The position numbers were made by a program, and so were the translations under genes. 7,438 nucleotides of DNA from Actinomycetes bacterium (GTDB lineage Bacteria > Actinomycetota > Actinomycetes > Propionibacteriales > Nocardioidaceae): positions 1-7,438 of the forward strand of contig JAHEXN010000177.1 of assembly GCA_023252095.1 (NCBI GenBank), in the 5' to 3' direction. Of the stretch, positions 1-5,867 are shown piece by piece. The notes under the pieces were generated by a model. That model ran no database searches. It was not told the DNA's origin and worked only from the letters and a program-made list of their open reading frames with translations. Numbering within the stretch: position 1 is the stretch's first letter; each line of letters begins with the position of its first letter.

Positions 1-540
1 GTCGGGGCCGAAGCCGCGCTCGCGGCGGACGGTCAGCGACTTGTGGCGCAGCAGGTCGATCCGCGGGTGCTCGGCGTCGTAGCCGCGCGGCGACGTCTTG
101 AGCCGCTGCCCGCCGCGGACCCACCCGGCTGACTCGAGCGTCTCGACGATGGCCTCCAGCTCGGCACCGAAGGTCTCGTGCACGATCGCCTCGCGCAGGC
201 TCGCGACGCGCGCGGGGGAGGCGTCGTAGAAGCCGGCGCCGGTCACGATGCCGGGCGCTCCGATCTGCAGGTAGTACCCGAGGGCCGGACCGATCGCGGT
301 GAAGATTCCCTGGTGCGTCTTGTACGGCGTCTTGTCCTTCGAGAAGCGCACGTCGCGGTACGGCCGGAAGATCTTGGGCTGCCCGAACTCGTCGCCAATT
401 GCCGCGACGAAAGCCTTCGCCGGCGCTGCGACGTGCTCGTCGTAGCGGTGCCGGTTCTCGGCCCAGAAGGTCTTGGTGTTGTCGGCCTCGAGGTCGTCGT
501 AGAAGTCGAGCGCAGCCTCGGGGAATCCGTCGAACGTCAC
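1..540 (-). CDS. DUF2461 / TIGR02453-family protein, 3' end outside window
   Basis: The minus strand is open from a GTG at 540-538 to the window edge, 180 codons without a stop. The protein begins MTFDGFPEAALDFYDDLEAD and carries the family hallmarks: NTKTFWAENRHRYDEHV (residues 21-37), then IFRPYRDVRFSKDKTPYKTH (57-76), GYYLQIG (88-94) and LKTSPRGYDAEHPR (107-120). The family (DUF2461, TIGR02453) is widespread in bacteria, usually a little over 200 residues, and has no established biochemical function that I know of, so perhaps 30-50 C-terminal residues are missing. GTG 540 is the chosen start because an in-frame TAG lies four codons upstream with no other start between. No Shine-Dalgarno is evident, but a TANNNT element ends 6 nt before the GTG, which suggests leaderless translation. 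It is divergent from the siderophore operon and shares its intergenic region. Nothing in the protein points to iron metabolism, so the adjacency may be accidental. The family call is firm; the exact start is less so. Confidence 0.9.
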   Translation of the reverse strand, partial: MTFDGFPEAALDFYDDLEADNTKTFWAENRHRYDEHVAAPAKAFVAAIGDEFGQPKIFRPYRDVRFSKDKTPYKTHQGIFTAIGPALGYYLQIGAPGIVTGAGFYDASPARVASLREAIVHETFGAELEAIVETLESAGWVRGGQRLKTSPRGYDAEHPRIDLLRHKSLTVRRERGFGPD

Positions 541-546
541 CGGTCG

Positions 547-574
547 AGCCTACGCACCGGTCGTGACCGGTCCA
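547..574 (-). promoter_or_regulatory. Candidate leaderless promoter of the DUF2461 gene
   Basis: On the minus strand TGGACC (574-569, 4 of 6 matches to TTGACA) is followed after 16 bp by TAGGCT (552-547, a TANNNT -10 element). Six nucleotides separate the -10 from the GTG start at 540, so transcription would begin at or next to the start codon. Leaderless mRNAs with this geometry are common in Actinomycetota. This is inferred from motif spacing only. Confidence 0.5.
556..571. promoter_or_regulatory. Perfect 16-bp palindrome, candidate operator
   Basis: ACCGGTC-gt-GACCGGT is a perfect 7-2-7 inverted repeat. It overlaps the last three bases of the putative -35 (569-574) and fills nearly all of the spacer up to the -10 (547-552) of the divergent DUF2461 promoter. 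A protein bound there would block that promoter. It does not resemble the DtxR/IdeR iron box, so a different regulator would be needed. GC-rich DNA yields short palindromes by chance, so the function is only a suggestion. Confidence 0.4.
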
Positions 575-592
575 CGGTGTGATCCATCTCGC

Positions 593-622
593 TTCGCTCA
601 ACCGGTCGACAGGGTCTAGGTT
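593..622 (+). promoter_or_regulatory. Candidate des operon promoter
   Basis: TAGGTT at 617-622 fits the actinobacterial -10 pattern TANNNT and sits inside the iron box. The best upstream partner is TTCGCT at 593-598, 18 bp away, which is a poor -35 (3 of 6 matches). Transcription would start near 629, leaving a leader of about 30 nt with the desA Shine-Dalgarno. Overlap of the -10 with the iron box is the expected arrangement for iron-dependent repression. Confidence 0.45.
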
Positions 623-634
623 AGGCAAGGCTTT
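616..634 (+). promoter_or_regulatory. DtxR/IdeR/DmdR1-type iron box upstream of desA
   Basis: The 19-bp site at 616-634 compares with the known actinobacterial iron-box consensus TTAGGTTAGGCTCACCTAA. Ten consecutive positions of the left half are identical (TAGGTTAGGC, 617-626), but the right half is poor, giving 12 of 19 overall. Known des operons are repressed by Fe(II)-loaded DmdR1 or IdeR binding such sites, so expression under iron limitation is expected. It starts 43 bp before the desA start codon and covers the likely -10. The left half and the location make the call good despite the asymmetry. Confidence 0.75.
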
Positions 635-658
635 CCAACTGACCCGAAAGGACCAGGC

Positions 659-2131
659 GTGCCCTCCTCGGACCACCTGCTCACGATCGACTCGATCGAC
701 GAGTACGCCGCGACGCTGCACCGCGGCGTCGATCATCTCGCGCGCCACCTGTCCGGCCTCGAGCGCCCCTTCTCCGGCATCACGCCGGCCGACTCCGCCG
801 CCAAGGTCGACCCCATCGACCTCGACGGCCCCACCCTCGACCTCGAGGGCGTGCTCGCCGAGCTGAGCGAGGTCTACCTCGACGACGCCGTCTGGTTCCA
901 CGACCCGCGCTACGCGGCTCACCTCAACTGCCCCGTGGTCGTGCCGGCGTTGCTCGCCGAGGTGTTCGTCTCGGCGGTCAACTCCTCGCTCGACACGTGG
1001 GACCAGAGCGCGGGCGGCACCCTGATCGAGCGCAAGCTGATCGACTGGACTGCGCGTCGCATCGGCTTCGGCGCGGAGTCCGACGGCATCTTCACGAGCG
1101 GCGGCACGCAGTCGAACCTGCAGGCCCTCCTGCTCGCGCGTGGTCAGGCCTGCCTCGCCGAGAACGACCCCACGGCGCCGCTCGCCGCCACCCTCGCGCG
1201 CCTGCGCATCTTCGCGACGGCCGAGAGCCACTTCAGCGTGCAGAAGGCCGCGAGCGTCATGGGCCTCGGGGCCGAGGCGGTCGTGCTGGTGCCGACCGAC
1301 CACCTGCACCGCATGGACCCCTTCGCGCTCGCCGACTCGCTCGCCAGCGCCGCCGCGCACGACCTGTTGCCGATGGCGGTCGTCGCCACGGCGGGCACCA
1401 CCGACCTCGGCGCGATCGACCCGGTCGACCGCATCGCCGACGTGTGCCGTGCCCACGACACCTGGCTCCACGTCGACGCGGCCTACGGCGGCGGCCTGCT
1501 CGCCTCGACTCGTCGCCGTCACCTGCTGGCAGGCATCGAGCGGGCCGACTCGGTCACGATCGACTTCCACAAGACGTGGTTCCAGCCGGTCAGCTCCAGC
1601 GCGGTCATCGTGCGCGACGCCGAGACGATGCGCCACGTCACGTGGCACGCCGACTACCTCAACCCCAAGGCCGCCCAGTTGCCCAACCAGGTCGACAAGA
1701 GCATGCAGACGACCCGCCGCTTCGACTCGCTCAAGCTCTGGACGACGCTGCGCATGACCGGCGCCGACGCGATCGGCGACATGTTCGACACGACGATCGA
1801 CCTCGCCCGCGAGCTCTTCTGGGTCCTGACCGACGACGAGTGGGCCGCCGACTTCGAGGTCGCGATGCAGCCCACGCTCTCGACCGTGGTGTTCCGGTTC
1901 CGTCCCGCCGAGGTCGACCCCGCCGACGCCTCGGCGCTCAACACCCGCATCCGACGAGAGCTCTTTGCCGGCGGCGAGGGGGTCGTGGCGTCGACGACGT
2001 TCCACGGCGAGACGTGGCTCAAGCTGACCCTGCTCAACCCCACGGCCACGGTCGGTGGACTGTGCGACCTGCTCGACCTCGTGCGCGCGACGGGCCACCG
2101 ATTGCTGGACACGACAGGAGTGACCCGATGA
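659..2131 (+). CDS. desA: Lysine decarboxylase DesA, PLP-dependent, desferrioxamine biosynthesis
   Basis: This is a 490-residue group II PLP-dependent amino acid decarboxylase. In the des pathway DesA converts L-lysine to cadaverine in the cytoplasm, the first committed step. Visible motifs in order are GIFTSGGTQSNLQALLLA (143-160, phosphate-binding region), ATAESHFSVQKAA (186-198, with His191 expected to stack on the PLP ring), VATAGTTDLGAIDP (242-255), WLHVDAAYGG (269-278, with Asp273 pairing to the pyridine nitrogen) and DSVTIDFHKTWFQP (297-310), where Lys305 is the Schiff-base lysine. No signal peptide is present. Length matches actinobacterial DesA (about 480 residues). The GTG start is supported by GAAAGGA at 646-652, 6 nt upstream. 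Lysine rather than aromatic amino acid, glutamate or diaminobutyrate specificity is inferred from the des neighbours. It is the first gene of the operon, behind the iron box, and its stop overlaps the start of a 23-codon mini-ORF (ATGA, 2128-2131). Confidence 0.96.
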   Translation: MPSSDHLLTIDSIDEYAATLHRGVDHLARHLSGLERPFSGITPADSAAKVDPIDLDGPTLDLEGVLAELSEVYLDDAVWFHDPRYAAHLNCPVVVPALLAEVFVSAVNSSLDTWDQSAGGTLIERKLIDWTARRIGFGAESDGIFTSGGTQSNLQALLLARGQACLAENDPTAPLAATLARLRIFATAESHFSVQKAASVMGLGAEAVVLVPTDHLHRMDPFALADSLASAAAHDLLPMAVVATAGTTDLGAIDPVDRIADVCRAHDTWLHVDAAYGGGLLASTRRRHLLAGIERADSVTIDFHKTWFQPVSSSAVIVRDAETMRHVTWHADYLNPKAAQLPNQVDKSMQTTRRFDSLKLWTTLRMTGADAIGDMFDTTIDLARELFWVLTDDEWAADFEVAMQPTLSTVVFRFRPAEVDPADASALNTRIRRELFAGGEGVVASTTFHGETWLKLTLLNPTATVGGLCDLLDLVRATGHRLLDTTGVTR

Positions 2132-2199
2132 GGTCTCGATACACCGCCCTCGTTCATCGGGCGGCACTCGACCACCGGAGCTCGGAGGTCACCCGATGA
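2128..2199 (+). CDS. 23-codon mini-ORF bridging desA and desB, possible coupling or leader ORF
   Basis: An ATG at 2128 overlaps the desA stop as ATGA, and this 23-codon frame ends in a TGA that overlaps the desB start, again as ATGA (2196-2199). A strong Shine-Dalgarno, AGGAG at 2116-2120, lies 7 nt before the ATG. The peptide begins MRSRYTAL and ends SEVTR; it is basic, without membrane segment or recognisable motif. Codon use is poorer than in its neighbours: six of 23 codons end in A or T (TCT, two CGA, GTT, CAT, GCA). This argues against a conserved protein and for a device that carries ribosomes from desA into desB, or for a relic of a duplicated junction. Translation is plausible from the signals; function is unknown. 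Confidence 0.4.
   Translation: MRSRYTALVHRAALDHRSSEVTR
2144..2164 (+). other. Small GC hairpin in the desA-desB gap
   Basis: CCGCCC (2144-2149) and GGGCGG (2159-2164) can pair in a 6-bp all-GC stem with a 9-nt loop. No T-tract follows, so it is not an intrinsic terminator. It lies inside the mini-ORF, 20 nt before the desB Shine-Dalgarno, and could modulate mRNA stability or ribosome movement. Stems of this size are frequent in GC-rich DNA. Confidence 0.3.
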
Positions 2200-3494
2200 A
2201 CGCCAACCACGACGTCATCGGCATCGGAGTCGGCCCGTTCAACCTCGGGCTCGCCGCGCTCGCCGAGCCGCTCGACGACCTCGACGCGGTCTTCCTGGAG
2301 TCGCGCGACCAGTTCGAGTGGCACCCGGGCATGGTGCTCGAGGACGCGACGCTGCAGGTGCCGTTCATGGCCGACCTCGTCACGATGGCCGACCCCACGT
2401 CGCGCTTCTCCTACCTGAACTTCCTCAAGCAGGTCGGGCGCCTCTACCCGTTCTACATCCGCGAGAGCTTCTACCCGCTGCGCTCGGAGTTCGTGGAGTA
2501 CGGGCGCTGGGTCGCCGACCAGCTGGACGGCGTGCACTTCGGTCGTCACGTCGAGGAGGTCACGCACGACGGCGAGCAGTACGTCGTGCGGGCCCGCGTG
2601 GGCCAGGAGACCCAGACCTACCGCGCGCCGCGCCTCGTGCTCGGCACCGGCTCCACCCCGTACGTGCCGCCGGCGGCGGCCGAGCACGTCGCCAGCGACG
2701 CGCCGGCCGTGCACTCTTCGGAGTACGTGCAGAACCGCGAGGCGCTGCTGGCCCGCGAGAGCGTCACGATCGTGGGCAGCGGTCAGAGCGCGGCCGAGAT
2801 CTATCTCGATCTCCTCACCGCCGGCGGACCCCAGGTCACGTGGATCACGCGGTCACCGCGGTTCTTCCCAATGGAGTACACCAAGCTCACGCTCGAGATG
2901 ACCTCGCCGGAGTACACCGCGTACTTCCAGGGCCTGCCCGACGTCACGCGTGAGACGCTCCTGCGCGAGCAGCGTGGCCTCTACAAGGGCATCAGCGGCG
3001 ACCTCGTCGACACGATCTACGACACGCTCTACCGCCTCCGGGCGCAGGGGCGCTGCGACACCCGCCTGCTCACGGCGACTGAGCTGACCGACCTCACGTG
3101 GGACGGTGAGGCGTTCTCGCTGCGCCTGCGTCACACCGAGACCGGGGAGGCCTTCGGGTCAGGCGCGGGTGCGGTCGTGCTGGCGACGGGCTACCGCTCG
3201 GTCGTGCCCGCGTTCCTCGACGGCGTCCGCGACCGCATCCGCTGGGACGAGCGCGGACGCTACCTCGCGAGTGCGGACTACCAGATCGGCACCGAGCCGG
3301 GCGAGATCTGGGTGCAGAACGGCGAGGAGCACACGCACGGCTTCGTGGCGCCCGACCTCGGCATGGGCGCGTTCCGCAGCTCGGTCATCCTGGCGTCGAT
3401 GCTGGGCCGCGAGGTCTACCCCGTCGAGACGCGCATCGCGGTGCAGGAGTTCGGCACGCCGTCGTGGGCCCGTCTGCGGGAGGGTGCGCGATGA
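2196..3494 (+). CDS. desB: Cadaverine N-hydroxylase DesB (lysine/ornithine N-monooxygenase family)
   Basis: This 432-residue protein belongs to the FAD- and NADPH-dependent N-hydroxylating monooxygenases (IucD/PvdA/SidA family). DesB members hydroxylate cadaverine to N-hydroxycadaverine in the cytoplasm. Visible features are VIGIGVGPFNLGLAAL (7-22, FAD-binding GxGxxN), LQVPFMADLVTMADPTSRFS (53-72), FLKQVGRLYPFYIRESFYPL (76-95), VTIVGSGQSAAEIYLDLL (190-207, NADPH-binding GxGxxA/S), VVLATGYR (327-334, the ATGY motif) and THGFVAPDLGMGAFRSSVI (380-398). Length is normal for the family. The ATG at 2196 has an excellent GGAGGT at 2184-2189, 6 nt upstream. It overlaps the mini-ORF upstream and desC downstream by ATGA, so translation of the three is probably coupled. 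Cadaverine rather than free lysine as substrate is inferred from the decarboxylase encoded upstream. Confidence 0.96.
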   Translation: MNANHDVIGIGVGPFNLGLAALAEPLDDLDAVFLESRDQFEWHPGMVLEDATLQVPFMADLVTMADPTSRFSYLNFLKQVGRLYPFYIRESFYPLRSEFVEYGRWVADQLDGVHFGRHVEEVTHDGEQYVVRARVGQETQTYRAPRLVLGTGSTPYVPPAAAEHVASDAPAVHSSEYVQNREALLARESVTIVGSGQSAAEIYLDLLTAGGPQVTWITRSPRFFPMEYTKLTLEMTSPEYTAYFQGLPDVTRETLLREQRGLYKGISGDLVDTIYDTLYRLRAQGRCDTRLLTATELTDLTWDGEAFSLRLRHTETGEAFGSGAGAVVLATGYRSVVPAFLDGVRDRIRWDERGRYLASADYQIGTEPGEIWVQNGEEHTHGFVAPDLGMGAFRSSVILASMLGREVYPVETRIAVQEFGTPSWARLREGAR

Positions 3495-4072
3495 CCGCCT
3501 CCGCGGTGGGCGTGATCGGCTTCGAGCCGCTCGACCTCGACCGCCATCTCGAGCTGCTGCACGCGTGGGTCACGCACCCGCGGTCGGTGTACTGGGAGAT
3601 GCAGGATGCGTCGCTCGACGACGTCCGCACCGAGTACGCGGCGATCGCGGCGAACCCGCACCACGAGGCCGTGCTCGGCGCGGTTGACGGCGCTCCGGCG
3701 TTCCTCGTCGAGCGGTACGACCCTGCCCACTCCGAGCTGGCGGATCACCTCGTGCACGCCGATGGCTGGGTGGGGATGCACGTTCTCGTGGCCCCGCTCG
3801 CGGACGGTGCGAGCCCTGCACCTGGGTTCACCGACGCCGTGTTCGCCGCCGTCATGGCGTGGCTGTTCGAGGACCCCGAGGTCACCCGCGTGGTCGTGGA
3901 GCCCGACGCCCGCAACGAGGCGATCCGGGCCAAGAACGTCGCCGCAGGATTCGCCGAGCTGCACGAGATCGAGCTGTCCACCAAGACCGCGATGCTCAGC
4001 ACGTGCAGCCGCGAGGCGTTCGCCGCGAGCCGGCTCGGGGCCGGCCTTGGGGGTGCCCATGCCCTCGTCTGA
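3491..4072 (+). CDS. desC: N-hydroxycadaverine acyltransferase DesC (GNAT, IucB/AlcB type)
   Basis: This 193-residue GNAT-fold acyltransferase resembles the siderophore acyltransferases IucB and AlcB. DesC transfers an acyl group, typically succinyl or acetyl from CoA, to N-hydroxycadaverine and so creates the hydroxamate. Known DesC enzymes tolerate several acyl-CoAs. Visible segments are LHAWVTHPRSVYWEMQDA (23-40), PAFLVERYDPAHSELADHL (69-87), DGWVGMHVLVAP (91-102) and DPEVTRVVVEPDARNEAIRA (128-147), the last matching the CoA-binding region of the family. The start is ATG 3491, which overlaps the desB stop as ATGA and has GGAGG at 3479-3483, 7 nt upstream. An in-frame GTG at 3464 would add nine residues inside desB and is less likely. 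The last 14 nt overlap desD. The acyl donor cannot be read from the sequence. Confidence 0.94.
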   Translation: MTASAVGVIGFEPLDLDRHLELLHAWVTHPRSVYWEMQDASLDDVRTEYAAIAANPHHEAVLGAVDGAPAFLVERYDPAHSELADHLVHADGWVGMHVLVAPLADGASPAPGFTDAVFAAVMAWLFEDPEVTRVVVEPDARNEAIRAKNVAAGFAELHEIELSTKTAMLSTCSREAFAASRLGAGLGGAHALV

Positions 4073-5867
4073 CACGCTCGCGCCGTCGGTGGATCCCTCC
4101 GTGACCCACCTCGAGCCGGTCGCGATGGAGCAGGCTCACCGGCACCTCGTCGCGAAGATCCTGGCCGAGCTGACCCATGAGCGCCTGCTGGCGCCGCGGC
4201 CCGCCCCGGGACAGGTCGACACCTGGCTCGTCACGACCGAGCGTGGTTCGGAGTACCGCTTCCGAGGCCGTGTGCACCGCCTCGAGCACTGGACCGTCGA
4301 CCCGGCCAGCATCGTCCGCACGATCGACGGCGCCGAGTCCGCCGTCGACGCGCTCGATGCGGTCGTCGACCTCGCCGACGTGCTCGGCATCCCCGACGCG
4401 CTGCTGCCGGTGTACCTCGAGGAGGTGGCCTCCACCCTGCAGGCGGCGGCGTGGAAGCGCACGCACCACCGACTCACGTCGGCCGACCTCGTGCACGCCG
4501 ACCTGCCCACGATCGAGGCGGCGATGACGGAGGGGCATCCGGCCTTCATCGCCAACAACGGACGGATCGGCTTCTCGCTCGACGACTTCGCCGCGTACGC
4601 GCCTGAGGCCGGAGCGCCCGTCCGACTGCAGTGGACTGCGGTGCGCCGCCGCCTCGCCCACCTCTCGGTCGGCGAGGGCTGGGACGAGGCCTCGCTGTGG
4701 GCGCACGAGCTCGACGACGACCTCGTGGCTGGTTGGCGCGAGTTGCTGCGCGGTCTGGGCGAGGACCCCGACGACTACCTGTTCGCTCCGGCCCACCCGT
4801 GGCAGTGGCAGCACAAGCTCGCGATCACGTTCGCCCCTGACGTCGCCCGCCGCGACATCGTGCCATTGGGGCCGGGCCGCGACGACCACCGGGCGCAGCA
4901 GTCGATCCGCACGTTCCTCAACGCGTCCGACCCGGCCCGCCACTACGTCAAGACCGCCCTCTCGATCCAGAACATGGGCTTCCTGCGCGGTCTCTCGCCG
5001 CACTACATGCGCCCGACCCCGGCGATCAACGACTGGGTGGCGGGTCGCGTGCGCACCGATCCCGAGCTGCGGGAGTGCGGCTTCGACGTGCTCCGCGAGG
5101 TCGCGGCGATCGGCTACACCGGCGGCGCCTACCAGCGGCTGCCCCAGCCGTCGGCGCACCAGAAGATGTTCGCCGCGCTGTGGCGCGAGAGTGCCACGTC
5201 CCGCCTGCGCGACGGCGAGCGGGCCGCCACGATGGCCTCGCTCCTGCACCGCGATGCCGACGGCGTCAGCCTGGTGTCACAGCTCGTGGCGGCCTCGGGC
5301 CTGTCCGCCGGCGACTGGCTCGCGCGGTACCTCCGCGCCTACCTGCGTCCGCTCGTCCACTGCCTCGCGCAGCACCGTCTGGCCTTCATGCCGCACGGCG
5401 AGAACCTGATCCTCGTGCTGCGCGACCACGTGCCGGAGCGCGTGCTCATGAAGGACGTCGGGGAGGAGGTCGCGGTCTTTGCGGGGGTCGAGGTGCCCGA
5501 CGACATCGCCCGCATCAAGGTCGACGTCGAGCCCGACCTGCAGGTGCTGTCGATCCTGACCGACGCCGTGGACGGGTTCCTCCGCTTCCTCGCGGCGATC
5601 TGCGCCGACGACGGTCTCCTGTCCGACGACGAGTTCTGGTCGCTGGCACGCGAGGTCGTCCAGCAGCACGCCGCCGACCACCCCGAGCTCGCCGACCGTC
5701 TGGCCGAGCTCGACGTCCTGCGCCCGCGGTTCGCCCACTCGTGCCTGAACCGGCTCCAGCTGCGCAACACGCTGCAGATGGTCGACCTGGCTGACCAGGC
5801 GTCTTCGCTCATCATGGCCGGCGAGCTCGCCAACCCGCTTGCTGTCGCCGGGAGCCGCGCCACGTGA
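4059..5867 (+). CDS. desD: Desferrioxamine NIS synthetase DesD (IucA/IucC family)
   Basis: This 602-residue NRPS-independent siderophore synthetase activates the carboxylate of N-hydroxy-N-succinylcadaverine units with ATP and condenses them with amines, oligomerising and often macrocyclising the siderophore. Family motifs are EGHPAFIANNGRIGFS (158-173), FAPAHPWQWQHKLAI (242-256), QQSIRTFLNASDP (280-292, nucleotide-binding region), SIQNMGFLRGLSP (302-314), MPHGENLILVLRD (444-456, with His446 and Asn449 in the expected active-site positions), VLMKDVGEE (462-470) and a C-terminal CLNRLQLRNTLQMVDLAD (562-579). Length is close to that of Streptomyces DesD. The frame is open far upstream inside desC, but homology begins only after ATG 4059. 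Its G-rich Shine-Dalgarno (4049-4053) is close and only moderate, and GTG 4101 or ATG 4125 are alternatives. The gene overlaps desC by 14 nt and the next gene by GTGA. Whether it makes linear, cyclic or mixed products cannot be told. Confidence 0.96.
   Translation: MPSSDTLAPSVDPSVTHLEPVAMEQAHRHLVAKILAELTHERLLAPRPAPGQVDTWLVTTERGSEYRFRGRVHRLEHWTVDPASIVRTIDGAESAVDALDAVVDLADVLGIPDALLPVYLEEVASTLQAAAWKRTHHRLTSADLVHADLPTIEAAMTEGHPAFIANNGRIGFSLDDFAAYAPEAGAPVRLQWTAVRRRLAHLSVGEGWDEASLWAHELDDDLVAGWRELLRGLGEDPDDYLFAPAHPWQWQHKLAITFAPDVARRDIVPLGPGRDDHRAQQSIRTFLNASDPARHYVKTALSIQNMGFLRGLSPHYMRPTPAINDWVAGRVRTDPELRECGFDVLREVAAIGYTGGAYQRLPQPSAHQKMFAALWRESATSRLRDGERAATMASLLHRDADGVSLVSQLVAASGLSAGDWLARYLRAYLRPLVHCLAQHRLAFMPHGENLILVLRDHVPERVLMKDVGEEVAVFAGVEVPDDIARIKVDVEPDLQVLSILTDAVDGFLRFLAAICADDGLLSDDEFWSLAREVVQQHAADHPELADRLAELDVLRPRFAHSCLNRLQLRNTLQMVDLADQASSLIMAGELANPLAVAGSRAT

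Larger units (their letters stand above)
539..607. repeat. Four copies of the heptamer ACCGGTC
   Basis: ACCGGTC occurs at 539-545, 556-562, 566-572 and 601-607, all readable on the plus strand, with ACCGGT self-complementary. Start-to-start spacings are 17, 10 and 35 bp. Copies two and three form the perfect palindrome at 556-571. Copies one and four are followed by GA, giving ACCGGTCGA. The first copy overlaps the start codon of the DUF2461 gene and the fourth ends 9 bp before the iron box. This could be a set of regulator half-sites or a compositional accident. Confidence 0.4.
2116..2199 (+). repeat. Duplicated gene-junction sequence flanking the mini-ORF
   Basis: The desA end (GTGACCCGATGA, 2120-2131) and the mini-ORF end (GTCACCCGATGA, 2188-2199) differ at one of 12 positions. 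Each is preceded by a Shine-Dalgarno (AGGAG at 2116-2120, GGAGGT at 2184-2189), and both upstream frames end in Val-Thr-Arg-stop. The copies are 68 bp apart. A tandem duplication of a translational-coupling junction, or convergence on the same initiation signal, would explain it. Confidence 0.5.

Noticed and set aside
178..582. 134-codon plus-strand frame opposite the DUF2461 gene
   Set aside because: The minus strand has the unmistakable RFSKDKTPYKTH motif of DUF2461; the plus-strand translation has no domain.
537..587. 16-codon minus-strand leader frame (ATG 587) whose TGA overlaps the GTG of the DUF2461 gene
   Set aside because: It has no convincing Shine-Dalgarno, and the candidate promoter lies inside it, so it would not be transcribed from that promoter. 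Probably chance.
997..2127. 400-codon plus-strand frame in desA, of which the mini-ORF is the tail
   Set aside because: Arg/Pro-rich out-of-frame reading of desA. Only the segment from ATG 2128, which has its own Shine-Dalgarno and lies outside desA, was kept.
3464..3490. GTG 3464 as an earlier desC start
   Set aside because: It would overlap desB by 31 nt. ATG 3491 has the ATGA overlap and a GGAGG at ideal distance.
4026..4037. 12-bp palindrome CGAGCCGGCTCG near the end of desC
   Set aside because: It lies in coding sequence, is made of common GC-rich codons and has no T-tract or promoter nearby. Chance is the simplest explanation.
3606..4058. Upstream extension of the desD frame through desC
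   Set aside because: This part translates to a Ser/Arg/Pro-rich shadow of desC. Family homology starts after 4059, and 602 residues is the normal DesD length.
659..4073. DesA and DesD both begin with the residues MPSSD
   Set aside because: Only five residues, with codon differences and unrelated flanking sequence. Too short to claim shared origin.
3996..5249. 417-codon minus-strand open frame opposite desD
   Set aside because: Arg- and Gly-rich shadow of the desD codon structure without motifs or initiation signals.
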